DNA of 64,000 nt from Rhodocollybia butyracea (taxonomy: Eukaryota > Basidiomycota > Agaricomycetes > Agaricales > Omphalotaceae). Numbering within the stretch: the stretch's first letter is position 1; the number at the start of each line of letters is the position of its first letter. Under the pieces are notes generated by a model. It was not told where the DNA came from, made no database searches, and was given only the letters and a program-made list of their open reading frames with translations. Positions 54,895-64,000 of the stretch are shown here, piece after piece. A program made the position numbers and the translations under genes. The DNA lies in the NCBI GenBank assembly GCA_015501585.1, contig JADNRY010000058.1, positions 215,139-279,138 on the forward strand, read 5' to 3'.

Positions 54895-56410
54895 TGACTT
54901 TACAAAAAGAGAGGTTGGGGAAAGAGGGGAGGGGAGGTGACTTGTAGGGGCTTTATACCTTCCACTAGTTTCTCACCCTTCGACCCCTACTAAGCTTCCT
55001 TCCATCGGCTTCCACCTTTCCACTGACTCGGTCGCTTGTGACGTCAGGTACGTCGTTTTGCGCGTAAGTACGTCCAGAAGAATTGGCAATGAGGAGAGTC
55101 AGGGTTATTAAACCTTTCTCGTTTGCTTGGGATTACAAACGGATTGTAAGCTGAAACTTTCTGCACTTTTCGGGCCTTCGACGGCGATTCTTCCCTCGAG
55201 ATCTGGTCTGGAACCGCTGGTTACTAGCGCTGAGGCCGCCGGGCGTGTCTTGGGGTTTCGTGTATGTCCAGTCGATAATAGATCTACTACGAACCTACCA
55301 ATGCACTTCCACCTTCCACTAGCCTGTCGGCAATTCGACAAGGCGAGAAGTTACCAAGAGAATCTGCTGCGACGCAGCAGCGGCACAAAGAAGAAGAGTG
55401 CTAGGATAAGCATAAGACATCTTGGAGTAACCAAGACGAGGCGCAGCTGTCAGACTAATACGATAAGATAAGAAAACCTGCCGGCCGATCACACAGATAC
55501 GGTCGAGTGTAGAAAGTGCAGTTAAAGCTGGCAGTGAAGCTCGTATTCGGAGGGTGGCCCAAGTGTGTAAGATAAAGAGAAAGAAGAAAATCGATCAATC
55601 TAATCGTATACACGAGCACGTGCCATCTTTTGGCCTTAAGCGCTCATCTCAGGAAGGAAGGAAGGAAGGAAGGAGTCATATATCATACCTCGCTCTAGTG
55701 TTAAGACCATCCCCACCTCTTCCCTCTTAATCGATTACGATGTTCGGGTATCCAGCGTTGCCTGACACTGACACTCCTCCCAATCCAGCGTTAATTCCAC
55801 AGAGAATATAGTAATTTCGTCTATTGATAAAACAGGAAATGACAGCATGTTTTTAGATGTTTTTACCGTTTTGCCGTTTTCCATCTAGTTTTCGCATAAA
55901 CCCTGGTCGATTATGGAAACCTGGCCTATTCATGAAGTAGCGATATGATCGTTGAACAACTAAGGAGGACCCAGGGCACTCCAAAAAACTCGATGCCCTC
56001 TTCTACTTGGTGTGGCCCGCAATTTCATGGAGATCAATGTCAAGAACGCTGAAGTGGATGCTCTTTGGCCTGGGGCTTATAGCGTCGGTTGCTGGGTATG
56101 GGCTTGTGATCTGGATTCTGTGCCAAGTTGTTCCTGGAGCTACGGCGTGCAGCCTCATTTTATCGTCGTATCTGGATCTCTGGTCATCGCTGCTTCTCTT
56201 CTGCTTGGTTGTCGCAATGATTGTCCGTGATGCAGCTGGTGGGTGAACGGTCTGTTTCACGAGGGAGGCCGCCTACCTAACTATTCAGTGGTTTATCGGA
56301 TCTTGTGAACTGAACACGTTTGGAGAGGAGACCTTCGGGAGCCAGGGCCCAGGATGTAGGCCTAACATTCCGGCGGTGGCTGAAAAAAAATATCGCACGC
56401 AACTCCCTAA
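54895..56410. other. Intergenic, low information
   Basis: No recognisable gene. Frames at 55127-55471 and 56003-56260 are short; the 79-codon plus frame at 56007-56246 is hydrophobic but has no known pattern. A GGAA microsatellite occurs at 55651-55674. Confidence 0.45.
55651..55674 (+). repeat. (GGAA)n microsatellite
   Basis: About five to six GGAA units, starting AGGAAGGAAGGAAGG. A second array of the same unit, on the same strand, lies near 56639-56659. Confidence 0.85.
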
Positions 56411-56493
56411 TGGGGGTACCGCGGATCGAACGCGGGACCTTCAGATTAAACCTTTACTTCAGTCTGCTGCTCTCCCAATTGAGCTATACCCCC
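56411..56493 (-). tRNA. tRNA-Phe (GAA) with a 10-nt intron
   Basis: On the minus strand acceptor GGGGGTA pairs with TACCCCC. The D arm is AGCTCAATTGGGAGAGC and the T arm is CCGCGTTCGATCCGCGG. The anticodon loop CTGAAG is followed by TAAAGGTTTA and then ATCTGA; removing the 10 bases gives a normal loop with anticodon GAA. The final 27-43 pair of the anticodon stem is G-A mismatched. Confidence 0.9.
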
Positions 56494-58389
56494 GATGTTT
56501 GTGAAGGGAGCAATTGACTATAAGTATTCATCGTACATTTTCTGAATAAACAACGACCGTCACTGGGTGCATTCCCGAGTTCGCGCGTTCACCTCCAAGT
56601 CGAGTCTTTCCGGGGTCGTGATGGACAAGTACGACTGAGAGGAAGGAAGGAAGGAAGGATTTATTACACGGCATGGTCCAAGTGCTGAACGCCGGGCCCG
56701 GAGATTACTCCAAGGGAGTGATGTCCCGCCTTCGCGGATATGCAGATTGGAACATATCAAGGTAGAAGCGGTGAAGGTGCCGAAGGATCGTCGTGCTCCT
56801 TTCTAACGGTGATAGTCACAACCCTAGCCATGCTGTCTGTTCAGCTCTTCAGCACTTGCGTTAAGACAAATCATGAGAGATATAGGCCGGGAGTTCAAAG
56901 TTCAGCAAGTGCCGCTGCAGCAGGTTTGCAATCGATGGAGGACGAATGTCCTGCGCTCTCGATGCAATGGGGTACCCACGACATCGATTCATGTTGATGC
57001 TGGATATGCAGGTAAGCCAGTACTAAGTAGCACCGGACTTACCTACTGTCCGGCTATCGTAGATCTTTGTTTGGCCCGTCTGACTGCAAGGTTTTTACTT
57101 ATCCGATGTCTTCTCTCGGGTTTGGGAACCTTACCCCGTTCCCGAACCGCCTACTCGGGCTGAAACTTTGAATCTGACTCAGATGGCTGGAGGTAAGCGC
57201 GAGAGGTAACCGGCAACCGGTAATATGGCAGATGAGAACTAATCCGAATCGTTGCAAAGGAAACGGGAGTCGCGGAAACAAATTTGGTTTACGATAAAGT
57301 CGCATGGCAAGGAAACAAGTCGGTTTGCGTTGGTCGAGCATCAAGTACTGGTCTGTATTAGAAAGGGAAAATCAAGCGAGAAGGAGGAAGAGGGTCAAAT
57401 ACTGTTATAGATACTCGTAGTACTTGTGTTCAAATGTCAAGCGAAACATGAAACCAATATTCCTATCCCGATACCCAATATTCGAGGAAAGGAAGCTCCA
57501 ACCCGAATTCCAGCAGTCGTTGGGGCAGTCGTGCTTGAGCTTGAGGCCTTGAGGCAGGAGAACATTTTCGCGTGTACTGAGACGGTAGGTGTGAGCCAAT
57601 CGATACCGCGAACTGCGACTGGTTGCGGTGACTGTAGCAGAAGCAGTCGAAGAAGAGGCGGAAGCAGAAGGAGAAGCAGGAAATATAGTGGATAAAACTT
57701 GAAGTGAGTAAACGAATGCACAACGCTCTGTAGAAGTCACGCACTGGTATCACTTTGTTCAACATAGGTATATCAGTTTACCAACGCTTCTCGAGGTACG
57801 CACGGTCAAGCTTTCAAGGATATCCTGCAATGATCGTCTGGTTATTTGGCTGCAGTCTATGCAGCGAGGGAAGCTTCGTTTGCGGACTTGATTGGCTGTA
57901 GATTATCGTTACAGCTGGTTGCAATGCTAGCGAAGGAAGCCGGTTCTGCAGGACGCGGTTTCACGGAGAAAAAACCATAATCGATAAGGACTGGTTCAGG
58001 CTGAGGCTCTTGCGCCAGAATTACGGGAAGATTACAGAGGAAGGAGGAGGAAGGCGAAGATAAAAGCCCGCGGATACATGGCTCTTCCTTGGGTCCTGTT
58101 GCCAGTTGGTGATCGATGAAAAAGAATGGGCACAGCCATTCAATTAGCGCCGGTCAGCAACCTTGCAGACGACGTTGCAACTTCGAGGAACTCTGAAAAA
58201 ATCTCTGTTCAGCTTTGCGCTGCTCGACGGAAAGCGGTCATTCGTGCTTCTTCAAGTTCAGACAGCTTCTGACCTTCAGATTGAAATTTCCGGAGGTTTC
58301 GTACCAGATAGTGCGCATTGCGAACAATCAAACATATGGCCCTCCGTCTATTAGTATAGAACAAAGTGTTTTCAACCTCTCGTGATTTC
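56494..58389. other. Intergenic, low information
   Basis: Frames here are short and lack known motifs. The 111-codon minus frame at 57405-57740 contains a Ser/Ala/Thr-rich run but no signal peptide or intron structure that supports a gene. A GGAA microsatellite is at 56639-56659. Confidence 0.45.
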
Positions 58390-58611
58390 TCAGAAAGTTA
58401 AAATCAGCACATTTTTGGGAGCAGGGTAGAGCAGGGTGTACTTATCGGAAGGCCGCATCTTTGATGATCGCAACCGGTGATCCGACCAATACCAGAAGAT
58501 CTCTGATAGAATGTCTTTGGGCAAGTATAAAAAAGGCGAACTTACACAGTAGCGAGCGTGGTACTCTGGCACATTATTTTGCGACAAGAATATATATTCA
58601 TTTATGTACAA
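58390..58611 (-). pseudogene. Possible F-box protein fragment
   Basis: A 73-codon minus frame contains FLYLPKDILSEIFWYWSD, which resembles the start of a basidiomycete F-box motif (LPxEILSEIF). Nothing downstream extends the match, so it is at most a remnant. Confidence 0.25.
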
Positions 58612-58767
58612 GACACGTTAGAATAAATATAGCCTGCCAACAGTGGGTGGTGGGCGGTAGGAGGGACGAGGTTGCAGGAATATCGGTAAGTATGACTAAG
58701 TAGCGCGGTATCAAGAGCGATAGATCCGTAGACGAGTAAAAAACCAAATGACACGGAGACAGACCAC

Positions 58768-59073
58768 TCAGGTTGATGACCTCCCTTGGCTCGAGGAGCC
58801 CCGAACCTCTCTTGTGTATTCTCCAGTGGAGGCAAAGACTTGGGAGCGGGGGCCGTTCCATGTGTGGATGATGTCCGGGTCAGTGTATGGGCAGCGAAAG
58901 GTATGGTGGCTATCGTTCTTACACAGGGTGCACTCCATGGGTTCCGGGAATATCGTTAAGTAGCTCCAGCGGATCTCCTTGACAGAACTGATGAAATTGC
59001 AAATTTCGTTGTCACCTACATCCTTCAGGTATTGAGTTCCTGCGCGTGCAACGGGGTGGAATAAGAGTGCCAA
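58768..59073 (-). pseudogene. LINE ORF1-type zinc-knuckle fragment
   Basis: The minus frame contains CTLCKNDSHHTFRC, a C-X2-C-X4-H-X4-C zinc knuckle, preceded by ICNFISSVKEIRW and followed by PYTDPD and WNGPRSQVF. This arrangement (knuckle followed by a CP..W.GP stretch) resembles nucleic-acid-binding ORF1 proteins of fungal LINEs. It is oriented opposite to the LINE ORF2 that starts about 100 bases to the right. Identification is from motif pattern only. Confidence 0.45.
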
Positions 59074-59178
59074 GGCTGGCCAGTCGGTTTGGTTCCTTCG
59101 TAGCGTGTATGGGAGAGCTCGGAGCTCAAATCAATTGACCCCGGGGTCCTGGACGATCAGGAACAAGAACCCGGGGAA

Positions 59179-62100
59179 ATGCAAGTCCCACGAGGCACCT
59201 TGGCACAGACCCACCTAACGCCGAACACAAGGCTGCAGAATCAGGCTGCACCAACAAGTCAACTCCAACAAATGGATAGACTACAAAGGGCAATCACCCC
59301 AGGAGGCAACCGCCTGTCGATAGAACAACAAAACACCCCACCACCCCTGAACACACAGGGACAGAGGGAGAGCTCTCAAACGCAGAGTCAAACCCAGCGG
59401 GAACAACGCCCGCCTCAGAACCAGAGACCCCCAAAACGAGACCAGAACAAATGTCATAAAAATACCAAAGCATCTATAAAAATTGCGGGCTTAAACATTA
59501 AAGGCCATGGGAATGTAAATGTAAACCATGATGAAAACAAATGGTCGACAATCAAGAAGATGGTGCTCCGACAAAAAATTGGAATACTAGTAATTGGCGA
59601 GGCACACATGAATGCGGAACGTCGTGAAAACATTCTAAAACTACATGGAGCCGATTTGAAAATGTTCTACTCTAAACTACCTGATACCGCCAATGCGGCT
59701 GGAGTTGCTATAATTCTAAACCGAAATATTACAAACACAGAAGGGATACAGACCCACGAGATAGTACCGGGCCATGCAATGTTAATGGAATCTGTCTGGC
59801 ATGGCACAGAAAGACTAACACTACTCGCTCTATATGCTCCATGCTCGGATAGCACAACAAATGCAGGATTTTGGAAAAAAATAAATGACTTCTTTGAGAA
59901 CAACCCAAGAATTCCTCGACCAGATATCGTCCTTGGGGACTTGAATATGGTTGAGGAACCACTGGACAGAAATCCAGCACGAGAGGACCCGCATGTAATA
60001 ACTGAAGCATTTGACGACCTCAAAACAAAACTCCAGCTGGTAGATGGATGGAGAGATACATACCCTCTACGCCAAGAGTACACGTACTCTCAGAACAGAA
60101 CCGACCAACGCCCTAGCCAAGCAAGGCTAGACAGGATATATGTAAAAGCATCACAGCTTGAACATGCCTTTGAGTGGGAAATTGAGAAGCCATGGATTAA
60201 AACGGACCATGAGATGATCACGATGAAGCTTACATGTGAAGAAGCCCCAATGGTTGGGCCTGGGCGGTGGAAAATGCCACTACACATCCTGTATGACAAG
60301 GATGTGAGAGCATTCATACACTCAGAGGGTATGAAAGCTGAAGCAGAAATGACCGATCTGGAAAACGCAGGACAGTGGGACCCCAATCATAACCCACAGA
60401 CTATCTGGGCCAATTTCCAGACCCGGTTTGTGAAACTGGCAAGGCAAAGGGCAAAAATTGTGATCCCCAAGATCGAGAAACAAATGAAGGATCTAGAAGT
60501 CAAAATCAAGCTAGTCACCGATGATGTCACCCTAACAGATGAGGAACGCTCCCTGTCATTAATCGTCCTGAAGGAAGCACTTGGAAAATTAATTGAACAT
60601 CGGGAACGATCTTCAAGTGCAGCCGCGAAAGCCAACTACAAAGTCCACGGCGAGACAATGTCAAAATATTGGTCCAACATCCATCGGGAACGGAAACCAA
60701 GGGACTTGATCCGACGGCTAAGAAAGCCAAACCACCAACCTCCCCCGCTGGACCCACTAGGGGATATAGATCGACAACTCCAAGACGGGACTCCAGAACT
60801 AGAGAACGAGTATGAAAAGAACTCACAAGCCATGGCGGACATGATGAAAGACCACCATGGGAAGCTACAGGATGACGAAACATTGCCGAATGAGGATACC
60901 AGAGAGGAGATGATTCAACAAACCCTACAAAAAATCAATAGAACACTCACAGAGGAACAGAAAGAACGGCTAAAAGCTCTGCTAACTGATGAGGATGTAG
61001 CGAGAGCACTCAAATTGTCGGCAAATGGCAAAGCACCCGGACTCAATGGGATCAGCTATGAGGTATGGAAACTCATTGACGGCAGATACAAAAATGCCAC
61101 AGCCCATGAAAAAGAAGAATTTAATATAGTTCGAACCTTGCGAAGAGTGTACAACGATATCGAACTGAATGGGATGGTACCTGGCACCGGCTTCTCTGAA
61201 AGCTGGATGTGCCCACTATACAAGAAGAACGATCGGGCAGAAATACCTAACTACCGACCAATCTCCTTACTAAACTCTGACTACAAAATCATGACAAAAG
61301 CACTCACCATCAAACTTGCGGAAGTAGCGCCTGGCCTGATAGACCGCGCACAAGCGGGTTTTGTCCCTGGACGACCTATCTTTGACCAAGTCTGGCTTGC
61401 AAAGCTAGTCATAAACCTAGCGGAAGTGACAGAACAGGATGGGGCAATCGTGGCCCTAGATCAGGAAAAGGCGTATGATAAAATAAAACATGACTACCTT
61501 TGGCGTATTCTACACACTTTTGGCTTCCCAAACGAATACATAGACACAATAAAAGCCCTATACTCCGATGCATATACCGTGATTCTAGTAAATGGAATGC
61601 AAAGCTCCACTGGTTTCAAAGTAAGGAGAGGGGTTCGTCAAGGGGACCCACTATCATGCCTGTTATTCGACCTGGCCATAGAACCATTGGGAGAAGCACT
61701 TCGTCAATCCACACTAAAAGGGATGAACATACCAAAGCAAACTGAACGGCTAATTGCAACCTTTTTTGCAGATGATACGACTGTATACCTCTCGAAGGAA
61801 GATGACTTTGGCCACCTTGAGAAAATCTTAGATGAGTGGTGCTCGCATCTGGAGCCAAATTCAATATTAATAAAACAGAAATAATCCAATTGGCACACCC
61901 GAATACCGTGACCTACTCCGACAACAGAGGTCCTTAAACGGAGAGGATGAAAATGGAATCCCAGCACACATCAAATAGCATGTGAAGGGGAAGCATCCGA
62001 TCGCTTGGCGCCTCATAGGCAATGGAATATGTCAGGTAGAGCCTTGACAAGAGTACTGGAGAAAATAGACCAATCCTAGCTCGGTGGGAGAAAAGTATGC

Positions 62101-63945
62101 CTACAATGGAAGGGAGGCGCCTAATAATCTCGATGATTATCGGCGGATGACCCAGTACCTCACGAAGGTACAAGGAATGCCAAAAGAAATAGAGGCAAGA
62201 CTGGAAAAGCGAATTAAAAAATTTCTTTGGGCAGAAAAAGACTTTGTCCGAGTAAATAAGGAAACTGTAAATGCACCAATTGAAAATGGGGGACGACAAG
62301 TTCTGGATATAGTAGCACGAAACGAGGCAGTCATGGTGACATGGCTACAATCTTACCTCAACTTCACAGAGAATAGGGCAACATGGACGTACATTGCTGA
62401 CGAGCTGATGGCTAGACATGTCCCCAATGCGATGAGAACATTGACGAATGGTCGAAGATAAATGTCTTCCTACAATCCTGGAATGTGAAGAAAGGGGACC
62501 TGCCCCAAGACCTAAAAGACATGATGGGAGTGGCAAAGAAGTACGGTCTCCGCATGGAGGGACTAGCATTCTCAAGGGAAATACTTCGTCAGATGCCAAT
62601 CTGGCTCCACCGAGAGGCAGATGGACTCCGGACTATTCACAACAGTAAAGAAACACGCTGTCTGCGCGACAAGCATCGGGTTAAAACAGTGGGTGGAACA
62701 GAGACCATTGCAAGGCTATCCAGGACCGCAAGACACACTGGCCGACGGAACTGCCGCTGTGCTGGTTGTGCATCACTGAGGTTGGTAGACTGTGCCTGCC
62801 CATACAAATGCATGCGAAAGGCAAACGAACTTCTATCAAAACTACCACCAAAGTGGAATCCAATGTCCAGATTACCAGAAGATTTTGAACCTAATGACTT
62901 ACCGGCAACTGGGTCTGAACATGCAGACTACTTTGACTGGAGAATAACAACCAAGGGGACCCTTGCCGATGCATTCCGAATTTTCACAAATGGGGACCGT
63001 AGCAATAATATACCCACAAACGATGGGATGCTGATGGACTAGATGAACTAAACTTCTACACAGAGGGTCCTACAAAAATAATGGAGATGAGGGCCCTACA
63101 ACAGGGTCTGGAATATACTGCGAGAGTGACAACTCACGAAATCGAGCCATCAAAATTCCAGGAGAATTCAAACAAACAAACCAGACTGGCGAGGTCATTG
63201 CTATAAAGGAATGTGTATGGGATGCGCCCAAGGATATTGATATATCCATCCATAGTGACTCCGGACATACGTGCAAGGTCTGACAAAACACTTACAGCAG
63301 TGGGAAGACAGAGATTTTATTGGAGTTTCAAATACAACTGAAATCCGGGCAACAGTGGCAAAACTGAGAGAACGAAAAGCTACAACAAAGCTAGTATGGG
63401 TGAAAGGACACGCCGGCATAGAGGGAAATGAAAAAGCTGACGAGCTAGCAAACCAAGGACGGGAAAAACTAACTCAAGACCAGATTGACTTATCCATCAA
63501 ACCAAACCTTAAACTGACTGGAGTAAAACTGTCAAAGGTAACACAGTCCCTGGCATATAAGGCCATCCGAAGAAAGAAAATGCAAACAAAAACTTACCGA
63601 GAGCGCATGGACCGCCGGGCTACAAGAATAAACCTAGGCAGAGCCCAAGCTTGTGCAGTAGACATATGTGGGGCCACTCCATCTGAAGAGGCCCTGTGGA
63701 AGTCAATCCGGCACAAAGACTTTAGTAAAAAATTCCAGTACTTCTTATGGATGGTCATCCACAACGCTTATAAGGTGGGAGACTTCTGGGATAATGTCCC
63801 AAACTTTGAACATAGGGGGCAATGCAATACCTGCCAAGTTCCGGAAACACTAGAACACATCCTCTTCGAATGTTCCTGCTCAGGCCAGAAGGAAATATGG
63901 ATCTGGCACAAAATGCATGGGAAAAACGAACCACTGAGTGGATAG
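59179..63945 (+). pseudogene. LINE ORF2: endonuclease, RT, RNase H (frameshifted)
   Basis: First 901 codons open. Endonuclease at about residues 100-340: IAGLNIKGHG, VIGEAHMN, LLALYAPCSD, IVLGDLNMVE, RLDRIYV and the catalytic TDHEMITMKL. RT at about 610-880: NGKAPGLNGISYEVWKL, NYRPISLLNSDYKIM, ALDQEKAYDKIKHDYLW, RRGVRQGDPLSCLLF and FFADDTTVYL. A one-base shift near 61840 (before SGAKFNINKTE-type sequence) ends the long frame. Continuation: 62084-62461, 62485-63042, then RNase H in fragments (FRIFTNGD, VWVKGHAGIEGNEKADELAN at about 63396) and a C-terminal CNTCQVPETLEHILFEC motif. The N-terminal 80 residues are Gln/Pro-rich. Catalytic residues seen are intact, but the gene is broken. Confidence 0.85.
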
Positions 63946-64000
63946 AGCCCACCTTTGGAATAATGATGGGCTGCGGCACAACGAACCTTTACGATGCGGA
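59179..64000 (+). mobile_element. Non-LTR retrotransposon (EN-RT-RNase H LINE), 3' end beyond window
   Basis: The domain order APE-type endonuclease, reverse transcriptase, RNase H and a CCHC motif on one strand fits the Tad1/I-like organisation. The protein half is uninterrupted to 61884; after that several frameshifts and stops occur. The window ends before the 3' tail, so the integration site is not visible. Confidence 0.88.

Noticed and set aside
56007..56246. 79-codon hydrophobic frame as a membrane protein gene
   Set aside because: No conserved motif, overlapping frames of equal length, and no promoter or intron support.
1..64000. CRISPR array or bacterial operon features
   Set aside because: No regularly spaced repeats; spliced genes and retrotransposons show nuclear fungal DNA.

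Overview
The window looks like nuclear DNA of a mushroom-forming basidiomycete (Agaricomycetes-like). Host genes carry many short introns of about 50-60 bp with GTRNGT/YAG borders, the tRNAs have introns, and conserved fungal housekeeping genes sit between stretches of retrotransposon debris. The species cannot be named from sequence alone.

Layout. 1-1057: 5' end of a minus-strand Ty1/copia element (LTR, half-tRNA primer site, gag). 1253-1328: tRNA-Arg. 2384-13527: three copies of a two-gene module. Gene A (plus strand, eight exons) encodes a secreted protein with an acidic pro-region, a basic stretch, a Gly-rich hydrophobic segment and a basic C-terminal exon. Gene B (minus strand, convergent) encodes a protein with one predicted membrane segment. 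Only module 3 is intact; A and B are both broken in modules 1 and 2. A LINE fragment separates modules 2 and 3. 13551-23805: housekeeping block with PAN2, MUS81, a PDCD5-family gene and a two-domain secreted cupredoxin.

24137-43995 is a repeat island. It holds two intron-containing tRNA-Lys genes and a third cut after 22 bp by the 3' tail of a LINE-like element whose RNase H precedes its reverse transcriptase. Next come a 10.8 kb chromodomain Ty3/gypsy element with a long extra 3' open region, a small non-autonomous LTR element that shares sequence signals with the gypsy, and a copia pol whose only breaks are C-to-T type stop codons. 44.1-45.4 kb is GC-palindrome and CGGTC-rich repeat DNA.

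45435-54861 is again genic: cyclophilin H, a short-chain dehydrogenase with a decayed neighbour, an MFS sugar transporter and a ricin-B-type lectin gene with an apparent one-base frameshift. 54.9-58.4 kb holds little apart from tRNA-Phe and GGAA microsatellites. From 58.77 kb to the end lie a LINE ORF1-type zinc-knuckle fragment (minus) and a broken EN-RT-RNase H LINE (plus).

The most original feature is the triplicated A/B module. The secreted, possibly membrane-active A protein and the membrane protein B are duplicated and lost together, which suggests a functional pair such as an effector or antagonist with a partner or protective protein. That role is inference; neither protein was recognised.
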